Shown here one piece after another: positions 1 to 10,705 of a stretch of DNA of 64,000 nucleotides (position 1 is the first letter of the stretch; each line of letters starts with the position of its first letter). The stretch spans positions 44,946,001 through 45,010,000 of the forward strand of contig CM060842.1 of NCBI GenBank assembly GCA_030762175.1, given 5' to 3'. The notes below the pieces were generated by a model. The model was given only the letters and a program-made list of their open reading frames with translations. It searched no databases and was not told the DNA's origin. The stretch comes from Metallyticus violacea (Eukaryota > Arthropoda > Insecta > Mantodea > Metallyticidae). A program made the translations under genes and the position numbers.

Positions 1-272
1 CCAAGCTGCTTAACAATTTAAAATGTACCATTAAAGCAAAACATGTAATCAGCCAACTAAATACAGAAAACTAAAAAAAATTGTATATTCTGAGCGTGCC
101 TAACCGAATTCAAAATATATGTTACACGCTTCCTCAAAATCCAAATAACAAAATATTACTTGCGCTATTGTGCATGTAAAACCCTTGGAAACCGATCTGG
201 ATTAAATTTGAAATTTTTGAAAAGGAAAGCAGCACTTAAGTTTTTGGAAGACTTTGTCTGACTTTCATTAAT

Positions 273-585
273 AGATGGATGGATGAATAAATGAATGGAT
301 AAATGGATGGATGATGAATGGGTGGATAAATAAATGAGCGGATGCATGCATGGATGGATGCATGGATGGATGGATGCACAAATGGATGGATAAATGGATG
401 GATGATGGATGAGTGGATGGATGAATGATGGATGGATGGGTGGATGGATGGATGGATGGATGATGGATGGGTGGATGGATAATGGATGGAAGGATGGGTG
501 GATGGATGGATAATGGATGGATGGATGGATGGATGGATGGATGGATGGATGGATGATGGATGGATGGATGGGTGGATGGATGATG
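273..585. repeat. GGAT-type tetranucleotide tandem array
   Basis: About 310 bp built of GGAT/GGATGGAT units with interspersed GATGAAT and GGGT variants. The minus-strand open frame through it (Ile-His-Pro-Ser repeats) is a by-product of the repeat, not a gene. Confidence 0.95.
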
Positions 586-599
586 GGGGATTTAATGAA

Positions 600-1084
600 G
601 TTTGAACAACCTCCAACACGTCAGCCTATAAGCTTATTGTGCTACCCCATTGGAAGAGACACGTTCATTGATTCCCAAAATGTGCTCCTTGTACAATTGC
701 AGTATTTTGGTTCCCATGTTAGCGTCCGGTTATAGATAGAGTAAGTCCCTTTCTTACAGAATTGTACACTCAAACAGGATATGTGAGGCAGTTTCCTCAT
801 CCTGTTTACACAATCTACAAGTGGGTTCATGTTTATAGAGTCCCACTTTACATAGATATTTCCTGAAGTGACGATGTTCAGTAATTAACGCAACTATTTT
901 CCTGATTCCTCTTCTGTCCAGTTTAGAAGGGACGTGGAAAGGGTGTTGCTTGGACCTAGGACCAGTTTCCTAGCTTGTATTTGCACAGATACGTTTGCAA
1001 CTTTATTTTATGTATATCCCCAATCCATGTTTTAATCGCGGTCTTATCAATATGTGTACTGATTCCAACCGTGGGCTCTTGTCG
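600..1084 (-). pseudogene. LINE (non-LTR retrotransposon) 3' end: C-terminal zinc knuckle, dead copy
   Basis: Read on the minus strand, one frame carries a post-RNase H tail and then, at about 860-755, a cysteine-histidine knuckle C-x2-C-x8-H-x4-C (CRLC...ETASHILFEC). That knuckle is typical of the extreme C-terminus of many arthropod non-LTR retrotransposon ORF2 proteins. A stop follows four residues after the last Cys, and another interrupts the upstream tail. The upstream half continues in the segment at 1389-1830, separated by a SINE B insertion; the junction reads sensibly across it (LGP before, EPTVGIS after). Being only the 3' end, this is probably a 5'-truncated, decayed insertion. 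The clade (R1/LOA/Jockey/I-like) cannot be fixed from this piece. Confidence 0.78.
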
Positions 1085-1388
1085 GTCCCGATGGTGTAGT
1101 GGTCACCATACTGGTCTTCTAAACCCAAGATCGCGGGTTCGAACCCGACCAGGATCGATGGATTTTTTCGGGCGTAAAAATCCTAAGTATGGCTTCCTTC
1201 GGAAGGGAAGTAAAGCCGTGGTGGGTCCGTGCCGTACATTTACGGCACCAAAAAGAACCTCAAGTTTGAAAGAGAGGCCTCTGAGCAAAATTTGTCCGCC
1301 GTTTCACGCCCTGGGTTGAATGGGACGCTGATGACCTGAGATGTTAAAGAGCGTCCGTAAATAAACCAATCAAAAAAAAAAAAAAAAA
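1085..1388 (+). mobile_element. SINE family B, full-length, inserted in a LINE
   Basis: The tRNA-derived head contains an A-box-like GGTGTAGTGG and a B-box GGTTCGAACCC. The family body follows (GGGCGTAAAAATCCTAAGTA, GGAAGGGAAGTAAAGCCG, GACGCTGATGACCTGAGA), then a poly-A tail of about 17 A. It interrupts the LINE frame. The flanks GTGGGCTCTT and GCGGGCCCAG may be a decayed target-site duplication. Confidence 0.9.
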
Positions 1389-1830
1389 CGGCGGGCCCAG
1401 GGTCAAGAAAAGTGTATCAGCACCCCTATATGCCAACTGATCTGCTTTCTTATTCCCATAAATGCCCTCGAAAACCGCAGTTTGGGCCTATTGCGAGATG
1501 CCAGGGAGACAAGTCATTTTGACACTCCCATACCAGTTTTGATTTCACCTGGTTGGAGGAAAGTGCTTTTTAGGCACTTAGACTGTCCGAGAGGATGAGA
1601 ATTCGCTTTTGGTGATAAACCCTTCTCAAGTCGTCTGTAAGCACAGTTCAGGATAGAAATACTTCTGCCTGAAAAGCTGTGCAATATTTATCTAGGCTTG
1701 TGCTAAAGTTGATCTTTAGAGCTTTAAGTAATAGAAACGCACTATGGTACATCAAGACAGTCTAGACAAGTTAGCCCCCATATAATGTACAGGAATTGCT
1801 GCCGCGTCCATTTTACAGTCCAGAAGTTGC
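1389..1830 (-). pseudogene. LINE RNase H domain remnant
   Basis: The minus strand encodes recognisable RNase H landmarks in shifting frames. A segment reading FQAEVF near 1650 is followed by SDSLSA (catalytic-Asp region, usual form SDSQAA) near 1585, then VKSKLVWEC near 1540, and finally GNKKADQLA with GADT (usual GNEKADQLA) at 1455-1410. The order matches a non-LTR retrotransposon RNase H domain, which lies between reverse transcriptase and the C-terminal knuckle. At least one stop and two frameshifts are present. I could not follow the reverse transcriptase upstream of about 1830. Confidence 0.75.
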
Positions 1831-2790
1831 GCTTTCCGTCAGATTTGATTGGATTTATGGCAGCATTTTCTAGGAAGGCGATATGACACTCTCGGAGATG
1901 TTACAAACGCATGTAAAGAGCTTTTCGCTTCCAAACCCAAGGATTGACATCACCAATAAGATGAGACACTGGCATGAACATGAAGTATTATCATCGAAAA
2001 TGATGTCCATGTATTGAAGAATATCTTTTGTGGGTTTTTGTTATCGTGATAAATATAATGTTATTTATACAATCACAAAAAGTGTATAGTTGATAAAGGA
2101 ATGCAGACTATCACAAAACTTCTTAAATGATTTAACTACTACTTGAAAATCTGTATCAACTTATTTTATTGACATTAAAAACAATAAGTGTACGTAAAGC
2201 TTAGACTATCCAAAATTCACTGAACCAAAGCACTAATTTAAAGTAAAAAGTTGTATCCACTACTTTCTTACTAACTATTGTATATTATGATAATGTAGTT
2301 AATATCTAGACGCACTGTACTATGTACACATGTTTAATCTGGATGAGTACTGGTCCCAATTAGTGTGAATTAACAAGTTTTTACTATATTATAATTATTC
2401 TACAAAGCAAATAGCTGCAATACATGCTGATTGCGAATAATGCAGCTACTGGTGTTTATTAAAATGAATAACTGTCGAACGATTTAATATTTTTTTTAAA
2501 TACGAAAAGTTTATAATAAGTTTATAATATGCTAAACTGAAAAACAAAGTTTATATTGAACTTTGGAGTGTTTGTCTTTTAAATATTCTGTCAAAAATAT
2601 TGTCGTTTATGCAAAAAAAAAAAAAAAAAAATGCTCGAATAGTCAAATCGCATCTACTTCAATATACGAGAGCTTTTTCCCCCCTCCCCGCACAGCAGAG
2701 AAACATTGTTGAAACAATGTTGCATGATGAAAACGGATCAGCTCTGATTGGTGGACAAAAACAGAAGTTTGCCAGCCCATGTGTTTATAC
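1831..2790. other. AT-rich DNA, nothing assignable
   Basis: No coding pattern is visible. It contains only short A runs (for example an 18-A run near 2612). Confidence 0.6.
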
Positions 2791-2814
2791 ACAGGGGACG
2801 AGATAACTACGTCA

Positions 2815-3500
2815 GTTCGCCCGCCAGTTACGTACATACAAAACGAGTTGATTCGTGAAGAGCAATTTGCTGCGTTGATGTTCTGCTTTCTTTTGCAGAA
2901 ATTCGGCATGGACGCTTACAGATTGTTGCAGCAGGCATATGATGATGATGTTCTGCCACATTCCACAGCACTTCGATGGTTCAAGGATTTTAAGGAGAGC
3001 CATGTCAACAACAAAGCGAGGCGTTCCAGGTGCTCCAACAACAGCAGTAAACGAAACCATGATAAACACAGCTGGCGTCGTTGTTCGTGAACACCGACGA
3101 ATAACAATTGACAGACTTGCAGACATGTTACACTTCTCTAATGGCAGTACATTTTCAATTATGTATGATCACTGTCATAGACGCATTTGTGCGAGGTGGG
3201 CCCCAAGATTACGACTCCTGAACAGAAGATGGCACAAGTGGAGTGTGTAGAGAACTTCAATATCTAGTGGAAAAGCATGGGGAGTTCCATCATTACAGGT
3301 GATAAGAAATGGCTGCACCATTGCGATCCAGAAAGCGTTTTGATACTTGCAAGTCGGTCGTGAAAAAGGCGAAGGCAGTTTTGAAGGAGATGTCAAAAGA
3401 TGGCTTCCACCATGGTTCCAGGAATGGTAGACGCAATCAGCTCAACGTAGACTACTTTGAAATAGACTACACCAATCTGGACTGAGCCTAAAGTGTTCCA
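2815..3500 (+). pseudogene. Mariner-type transposase, internally deleted
   Basis: The N-terminal HTH region is clear: FCFLLQKF, then LLQQAYDDDVLPHSTALRWF and KDFKE, as in mariner transposases (the family has ...LLRQAYGDEALS...VFEWFKRFKEG). A frameshift leads to a second stretch with REHRRITIDRLADML and ICARWAPRLL-like residues (family VCARWVPRLL). Near 3290 SIITGDKKWLHHCDPES matches the first catalytic-Asp block (family ITGDETWVHHYDPES). The frame then jumps to a C-terminal piece ending in DYFEIDY, like the family end GDYFEGD. The DDD/E core between these blocks is missing, so the copy is non-autonomous. About 700 bp remain of a usual coding length near 1 kb. Confidence 0.88.
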
Positions 3501-3879
3501 TGCCTTACAAAAATCTCAGTCTCTTTTAGCTAGCCCTCGTAAATAGTTTGTAAACATTTGCATTATATAAATTTACAATTAAGTAAATATTTAAAAAAAA
3601 ATATAATATTTATTGTATATAATTTATGTAATAAGGTAAACATGACTCAAATGCATTTTAATGCCAAATAAACATTTAATATTTGTGATAAAATAAGATT
3701 ATTTGTAATACAGTGAGGTTGTTTGAGTTACGGGCCACCTGATTGAGGCTGCTTACTGGGAAAGTGCAACTACTGAGACCGGTAAAAGGGAGAGTCGCCG
3801 CGCGCAAAGTCGCTATTTTTATTTTTACTGAAAACATAAAATGGTCCAATATTTAAAACTGAAACTAACAAACATTAAT

Positions 3880-4189
3880 CTGTGTCTTAACAGGTGTTGA
3901 AAACGATGCCCCTCAGCGGCAGTACATTCCCGGCATCTATGTAGAAAATTCCTGTATTTCATTTAACTGTGCTTCCGTTAGAAAGAAGAAAATAATAACC
4001 TCGTTTCTTATCCTAGGAGAGATCCTATCTCTCGTAACTTTTTTAATAAGGCGAAGAACAGTTTCTCTATCTCGTTACTAGGATATTTTCTTCCGATCAC
4101 CTTACAACTTCTCTGTTAGAATTAGTTTTCATATGTAAGATATCGTACAAAAAAACTCGTTCTTCAAGGGTATATTTATGTAGTGACAT
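3880..4189 (-). pseudogene. HTH-type IS630/Tc1-like transposase, N-terminal remnant
   Basis: From an ATG at 4189 (minus strand) the protein begins MSLHKYTLEERVFLYDIL, typical of the N-terminus of a large arthropod transposase family. After frameshifts, ETVLRLIKK near 4040 matches the second HTH helix (family TVxRLVNKFRETGS), and FFLTEAQLNEIQ near 3975 matches the linker VLTEEKLDEIG. Only the DNA-binding part survives; no catalytic block is found downstream. The same N-terminal module recurs at about 23.3 kb, so the two loci belong to related families. Confidence 0.72.
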
Positions 4190-4339
4190 AACTAACCAAG
4201 AAAAATTAGCAAACAATTTACGACGCACCACATAACATACGAACGTACAACCAGACTCACAAAGTCTCACACAAACCACCTACTAGCTGCTACTTGTACA
4301 TGCATTATAGGTCTTGATGGCGCTTCTTCCAGTACGCGA

Positions 4340-5600
4340 CTGTACAAATCCTACTATGGTACTGCATCTTTGAGTTGAAGCGTTTAAAGACATTTGTTAT
4401 GTGTATTGCATATAACATTAAATTACTGAATATATTCCTATTCCAAAATTTTCGTGTAACTGATGTTTCGGTTTTGTATTATATTAATTTCTGAAAGGTT
4501 CGTTCGTAAAATAAAATATTGCTGTAGTATTTCACTATTTATTTCGTCATAAATAATGGCACAATATTCAGGAATTTTATAATTTGGTCAGTATTATGGT
4601 CTGAATTTAGTATTAGAATTAATCATAGCTTATCTCCTGTCAGTCTTGGGATAGAAGCGAGAAAAATAGGATTTTATCGAAGATTAACACCCACCATTTT
4701 TCAAACGTTAATTTCAAATGAAAAGCCTGGCTACGAGTGTTGGAGAGAGCTGTATAAAAACTGGAAATGTGGATGACTTTTTTTTACGTGTAGTGCCCTA
4801 GAAATATTCGGTAAGTAATATTTTTAATTAGTTGAAATAAAAGTAAATACAAGTAATGCCTATTATGTTATTTCAAGAATTACAGTTATTGTTGTTTCAA
4901 AATTATACTTCAAATAAATGTACGCTGGGTTTGAGAAATGTTGTCCCATTCATTTTAGGAGCCCCATTTCCCTTAGAGTTTAACAGAAACGTTTTTCTAA
5001 ATATTTAGTAAGCATTTTGAGAAGCATCCACATTTCATTTCACCCGTTTTTCTGCTAGCAGCCAAGAGCATAAAGTCCATATTTTTACACTAAACTCCCT
5101 TAGTGTAACGAATGCAAAGGGTACATGGCGTCACAGTCATTCGAGAAGTGGTTTTCCCCAGGGTGTGACGTAATTAGAGTGGTGCCCAGAGCTGCCGAAT
5201 GTACTACCACAAAGCTGCTCTGCCACTTGATATCTGACACTCCCCTCGCAACTGCTAAACCATCCTTTGATTTTCTCGCTTAAATATTCAGCAAGGAAGC
5301 GCTGATAAAAGCCATTCCATTTACGTTGCATAATTCGGTAAGGCATTTAGCTTGACCTGGGTACGGCCCTGTCTTCCTAGTTCGAATTTACTGTTGGGAC
5401 ACATTTTGTTGCTCTTTGTGGCAGAAAGTGTGCTGTCATGAGGCCTTGTAGAATCAAGGAATGAGTATGGCTGGGATGTATTCTGAAGATTTTTGTTTTG
5501 TGTTCCAAAATTTATTTCCCCAGTTTCGTATTTTTTTTTAATTGGAACTCATACTTAAAGATTTAATAACATTTCTATATCAGTAAAAAGTGTTTATATT
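4340..5600. other. AT-rich DNA, nothing assignable
   Basis: No protein motif, tRNA-like head or tandem repeat was recognised. A more GC-balanced patch at 5100-5360 has no identifiable similarity. Confidence 0.55.
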
Positions 5601-5612
5601 ATTCTTCAAATG

Positions 5613-5884
5613 TACCTCCACGGGTGGCCGAGGTCGTTAAGGCGCGGACTCGTGAGCGGGAGGTATGGGGTTTGAATCCCGCCAGGACCGATCTCCCTGA
5701 CAGCAGGTTTTCCTTAGTCCTCATAAATGGCAAATGCCGGGGAGGTACGCTAAACTTAGGCCTGGAACGATTCCTTCCTTTAAAATAATTCCTTTCCCAA
5801 TATATCATTTCATTTCCTGTATCACTAGTGTCCATCGCCTGTGGTGCCTCTGTAGCAAAAACGGGCGTTAAACACAATTCATTC
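5613..5884 (+). mobile_element. SINE family A, full-length, 12-bp TSD
   Basis: The head contains GGCCGAGGTCGTTAAGGCG and a B-box-like GGTTTGAATCCC. The body follows (TTTTCCTTAGTCCTCATAAA, GCAAATGCCGGGGAGGTACG, CTTAGGCCTGGAACG) and the 3' end has GTGGTGCCTC and ACGGGCGTTAAACAC. The 12-bp sequence ATTCTTCAAATG flanks both sides exactly (5601-5612 and 5885-5896), proving target-primed insertion and defining the ends. Confidence 0.95.
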
Positions 5885-5896
5885 ATTCTTCAAATG

Positions 5897-6718
5897 CGGG
5901 TTGAAGCATTTTTATGGACTGTTCTGAATTGCCTTTTCATAAGGGAATATCACAGAAGGGAAAGTGACTCCGGATGTGATTTTTAGAGGGATGGTATTGA
6001 AGTTTGAAGTCCAGATTTGAAGGAGATGCGGAGATACAGCTGTTGGTGATGTCATTGTCATGGTTCAACCTCTAGATGTGTATTATTCCAGAACGTACAA
6101 AGCATTTATGAAATGTTGCATCCAACTTCAGTCCTTTTTCAAATTCCATCTAGCATTTTTAACAACGCCACTAAGTGGGATACTTGATAAAGAACCATGT
6201 CCATTTCTAATGCCAATTCAGTTCCGCTTTGGACTTGCTGAAGTTGATGCAATCACGACGTTGTATTTATGAGATTTGAGCACTGTAGTTTCTCGTTCTG
6301 TTACGGACACCGTGTCTTTCATCACATATTTGTGTGTCATTGGCCATCATATCTTTTGCTCCCTTTTGAATCCGGGTAATGCATTCTTATACTGTCGCCA
6401 GTGCCCTTTCGCTTGCATACTCAACGTAACTTTCCAATCAACGAGGTTCCTTCGTCGATCTTCACTGTTTGTTCTTAAGGCTAGAAATAATTCCTTCCAC
6501 GAAGAAGTATTACAAAATGAAAAACTTTGGCATTCGGCGGAAAAAAAAAAATTCCCACCTCGTCCTCCAATAGCATTTTTTTAAGATCTACCTACTCAAA
6601 TCCACCGCTTACATGTTTTCATTAAGTGGCATCTAAAGAAATGTTTAGGACCGCTGACAGTATTTTAATGTATTATACTTTCCTTCACAGCAGTGATATC
6701 CCTTCACAGTAGTGATAT
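5897..6718. other. No recognisable gene
   Basis: Moderately AT-rich. The open frames at 6060-6272 and 6276-6584 have no recognisable motif and no repeat signature. A tandem near-duplicate CCTTCACAGYAGTGATATC occurs at 6682-6720, directly before the next SINE. Confidence 0.5.
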
Positions 6719-6958
6719 CACCACGGATGGCCGAGGTCGTTAGGGCGCAGACTCGTCTGGAGGTTTTTTTTTTTTTTTAATCAAATTTTCCTCAGTCCTC
6801 GTAAATGGCAAATGCTAGTGGAGTCCCCCAAATTTAGATCTGGCTTCTTTCCTTTAAAAAAAACCCTTTCCCAGTTTATCATTATCTCATGTCTCATCAG
6901 TGTCTACCGCTCGTGATGCCTTAGTAGTTAAAACGGGCGTTAAACACTTAGTGTTTAT
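6719..6958 (+). mobile_element. SINE family A, degraded
   Basis: The head GGCCGAGGTCGTTAGGGCGC is followed by a damaged B-box region replaced by a T run. The body reads CCTCAGTCCTCGTAAATGGC and the 3' end GATGCCTTAGTAGT and ACGGGCGTTAAACAC. TAGTGATATC upstream and TAGTGTTTATC downstream may be an eroded target-site duplication. Confidence 0.88.
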
Positions 6959-7615
6959 CTGTGTAAGAACTGGAGACCAAGGATAATTTTTTGGTGAAAA
7001 TTACTTCCTAGTAAAATATTGAGCAAACTTTCAGAGTGCTCAAGAATCTTCAACTGCACTGTTTGGAACTAAATATGAACTTTCTCATATAAGGTTAAAC
7101 TGGAATTAAATTAATTATTATTAATACAAAGTAGAAAAGATGATATTTTAACAATACAACTTTACTAGGCAATATTACTTCATACCACATCGTAATTTGA
7201 AAAAGTTTCGTTCTGTTGCGGAACAACGATCCCAAAAACTTCTTGACAAAAGAAGGTCAAGAGCTGTAGAATATAGTCGACCCCTTAAAATCCTGACCTA
7301 TATCCTTTTGAGATGTATAGGGCAAGTTGTTACAAAAAAGAATTGTGAATTGATGGAGGTTGGGAAATGTGCATACAGTTTCCAAGGATTTGAACAGTAA
7401 TTTCGTCACGAACGTTGTTACAATATCATTAGTATACCAGTGAACAAAATAAGTGTAAAACCATTGGGCTGCTTTAATAAGTATCGTAATGCAGCTCATA
7501 TTAATGATTGGTTTGTTAATATTTATCCACGTTAAATTAACTGTTAATTCCAAAGTATTCTTGTATTTACATTTTCCTTGCTTAAGAAAAACATTTGTGT
7601 TTCTTACCACGTCTC
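6959..7615. other. AT-rich DNA, nothing assignable
   Basis: Short overlapping open frames on both strands at 7197-7610 show no family motif. Confidence 0.5.
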
Positions 7616-7622
7616 ATAGCAC

Positions 7623-7920
7623 GTCGGTCCTGGTGGTGTAGTGGTTACCATACTTGCCTCCTAAACCCAAGATCAGGGGTTCGAACCCGGCCGGACCGAT
7701 GGATTTTTTCGGGCGTAAAAATCCTAAGTATGGCTTCCTTCGGAAGGGAAGTAAAGCCGTGGGTCCCGTGTCGTACATTTACGGCACAAAAAGAACCTCA
7801 AGCCTGAAAGAAGAGGCCTCTGAGCAAAATGTGTCGGCCGTTTCACGCCCTGAGTTGAATGGGACGCTGATGACCTGAGATATTAAAGAGGGTCCATAAA
7901 TAAATCAATAAAAAAAAACA
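7623..7920 (+). mobile_element. SINE family B, full-length
   Basis: The head has GGTGGTGTAGTGGTTACCAT and B-box GGTTCGAACCC; the complete body ends GATGACCTGAGATATTAAAG and an A-rich tail. The flanking 7-mer ATAGCAC occurs at 7616-7622 and 7923-7929 and is a plausible short target-site duplication. This copy is close to the consensus one can build from the other copies here. Confidence 0.94.
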
Positions 7921-7929
7921 TTATAGCAC

Positions 7930-8664
7930 ATATTATCATTATTGTCTGTGCTTTAAATGGTTTACAAATAGTGCAAAATAAACGTTTTGTGACACAATTG
8001 TACACCATTATAATTATCAACAAAGGAAATTTGAAAAAAACACACAACGCTTTCGGAAACACAGAAAGTAAAGAGAGACACTAAATTAACATTTTCGTAT
8101 CAACTTAGAGAAAAGAGAAACTTAAAACGACAGGATTAAAGATGAGAGGATTTAAGGGTTCGCTGAAAAGAGACGATGAACCGTGTGATGAATTTTAGTG
8201 GCTGTTTGCACAACTTTCCTGCAATTGAGACTCTAAACTTTACTGAAGAGATTTAACTGTTGTTTCGTTCATTCGTATATATCATCCAATCTAACAATGC
8301 GCAACCAATTAGAGTCATCTATCACTGTAAAATTGTCGCTTTTTACTGTCCCCATTAATTTACAATTGTTTGCTGCTACATAGGTTAAGTATTTAGAGGG
8401 TAATAACAATAATTATTGTCTGGTAATGACGGAACGTTTCGAATGATATATATACAAATTAATGAGGGGCATCATAACCTAACAAAAATTAATTAATCAA
8501 TTATTTCCTCGGTAATTTCCTCGGCGTCAATAAGTTTATTTCCTCGTGATTGCTTCATTTGAAGTTGGTTGGTTGTGATCGTATATGTAAATAAATACCA
8601 CTTTTTCTTTAAGTTTGAAATGTCGAAGTAGCATCTATCCAATTTTGGCCAATCTATACTTAGG

Positions 8665-8666
<2 letters not shown>
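7930..8666. other. AT-rich DNA, nothing assignable
   Basis: No motif or repeat was recognised. Confidence 0.5.

Positions 8667-8709
<43 letters not shown>
8667..8709. repeat. (TTA)n microsatellite
   Basis: About 14 TTA units. They abut the 3' (tail) end of the minus-strand SINE B that follows, so the array may have grown from its A-rich tail. Confidence 0.95.
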
Positions 8710-8965
8710 CATTTGGTTTTTTTATGGACGCTCTTTAACATTTCAAGTCACAGCGTCCCATTCAATCCAGGGCGTGAAATGGCCGACAAATTTTGCTCAG
8801 AGGCCTCTTCTTTCAGCTTGAGGTTCTTTTTCGTGCCGTAAATCTACGACAACGGAACCCACGGCTTTACTTCCCTTCCAAAGGAAGCCATACTTAGGAT
8901 TTTTACGCCCGAAAAAAATCCATCAACCCTGGCCGTATTGAAGCTGCGATCTTGGGTCTACAAGG
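8710..8965 (-). mobile_element. SINE family B, minus strand, head eroded
   Basis: The reverse complement shows the family body (CCTAAGTATGGCTTCCTTTG, AAGTAAAGCCGTGGG, AGAGGCCTCTGAGCAAAATT). The tRNA-like head is largely lost after GATCGCAGCTTC. Confidence 0.88.
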
Positions 8966-9148
8966 GGAATATACTTAAGTGTGGTCAACACGGCTTTAAT
9001 TTATATATTATAATTAACATTTCTTTAATAAGTTATTACTATTCATAATGAACTATTTGTTACAATTTCAAGGACAAAAGAGACGATCCTCTGGTTTGCT
9101 ATAACTGTTTCACCGTAAACCTCTAGCTCCGACTCATCCAGGAGGAGC

Positions 9149-9425
9149 GTAACGGGTGGCCGAGGTCGTTAAGGCATGGACTCGTAAGCGGGAGGTCTGG
9201 GTTTCGATTTCCGCCAGGATCGTCCTCGCTGACTGAGGTTTTTTCCAGGTTTTTCTCAGTCCTCATAAATGGCAAATACCGGGGAAGTATCCTAAACTTA
9301 GGCCTGGAACGTTTCCTTCCTTTAAAAAAATATTTTCCTAATTTACCATTTCATTTCATGTATCATCAGTGTCCAGCTCCCATGATGCCTTAGCAGTAAA
9401 GAAGGGCATTAGACACCATTCAAAA
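9149..9425 (+). mobile_element. SINE family A
   Basis: The head has GGCCGAGGTCGTTAAGGCAT, the body TTTCTCAGTCCTCATAAATG and the 3' end GATGCCTTAGCAGTAAAGA. No convincing flanking duplication was seen. Confidence 0.92.
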
Positions 9426-9978
9426 ACATAAGTACAATTTGCGTGCTTAGGAATTATAGTGGGGGCTACACTGACTAGAAGTCATCCAGGATGCAGGAGG
9501 TTAGTATTCAAACAACACACCCCTCTACATTTATCTGATTTGTCTACTAGCACCTTTATAGATTGCACTTCATTGTACCAATAATGAAAGTTAAACTTGA
9601 ACCTTACACATGAATTTCTCTCATATATATATATATTTTTCTTTCTATTTTGCTGATCACTACCATTTATGACCTACATCAACTTCCTAATATACTTATT
9701 ATTGCTCATCCCCTATTTTTATAGTCCTTTTTCCATTTATTTTTTCAGCTTTTAATAGATTCTGTCATTATATTCTTGTAGCGGGATGTGAAAGAATCAT
9801 TCACTGCAGTAAAAGAATAGAGTGATCTTTTATCCTTTCACCACTCAAGATTCGCGTAAGGAATGCATTCACTCACGAAGACCAGAGCTTATAGAGCACG
9901 AGTTTAAAACATGCACTCATCTCAAGCAAGTGGTCCAACCAACTCCTTAGAGCAAATCAACCCATTTCATTACAGGAA
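9426..9978. other. No recognisable gene
   Basis: AT-rich, with a short AT run at about 9625. No coding or SINE motif was recognised. Confidence 0.5.
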
Positions 9979-10060
9979 TAAGAAGAAGAAGAAGAAGAAG
10001 AAGAAAAAGAAGAAGAAGAAGAAGAAGAAGAAGAAGAAGAAGAAGAAGAAGAAGAAGAAA
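9979..10060. repeat. (AGA)n microsatellite
   Basis: About 27 AAG/AGA units with one AAA interruption. Confidence 0.95.
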
Positions 10061-10624
10061 GTAAGACGCACTGCTATTCGCTTCTAATGATATCACAAAG
10101 TATCAATCACATTTTCCACAATACTACGTCTCTCCCAGTATTCAATTTCCAGTTTTTTTTAAACATGTTTGCAGAGACTTTGCCAAGGAGGAAACTTCTT
10201 GCAGGTTATTACTTTTTAGCTTTTAAAGGGGTAACTCTTCTATTACCTTCCTGTAAGTTCAGTAGGATCTTGCATGGAAGGACCGATGATTTAAAGATTA
10301 TTAATATGCATCCATATGAAACAGTTTCCGTTTAGATGTTTTAATTTCAGCAAGTTTGTGAAACTCTAATTTGTGCAAAAGCTGTCACAGATCCGCTTTG
10401 TTTTGCAAACCTAGTATATTAGCGAGTTTTACTTCTTGAGCCAACTTTCCAAATTTTTATCTTGGGAGGGCGGGTACATTTGGCTATGGTAATTTCCTGT
10501 AGCTGACCCAGCATTTTAAATCAGAAGTGCATTTTCCACCCTGCCCCATAAAATACCTATTTATCATCAGTCTGTTTGCTATGTGCCCATCACTTAGTCA
10601 CCCCTAACCGAACATATGATTACT

Positions 10625-10705
10625 ATCGCCGGGCGGGGTGGATCAGGCGGAACGCTTGGGAGGTCCCGGGGTCAAATCATTTGCGGTCGACTATCCTAAC
10701 CTTGA
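10625..10705 (+). mobile_element. tRNA-like head of a degraded SINE (third type)
   Basis: GGATCAGGCGGAACGCTTGG followed by a B-box-like GGGGTCAAATC and GACTATCCTAACCTTGAG. The same landmarks, in reverse complement, lie at the head end of the repeat at 21.64-22.01 kb (CAGGCGACAACGCTTCGG, GAGTCAAATTCC, GACTATCCTTACCTTG), so this is a repeated SINE head. Downstream to about 10970 the sequence is more GC-rich but I could not match it. Confidence 0.55.

Noticed and set aside
236..619. 127-aa minus-strand frame rich in His-Pro-Ser-Ile
   Set aside because: Product of the GGAT tandem array.
975..1319. 114-aa plus-strand frame
   Set aside because: It lies across the SINE B and the antisense of the LINE; the same peptide pattern recurs in other SINE B copies (for example 7595-7878), so it is repeat-derived.
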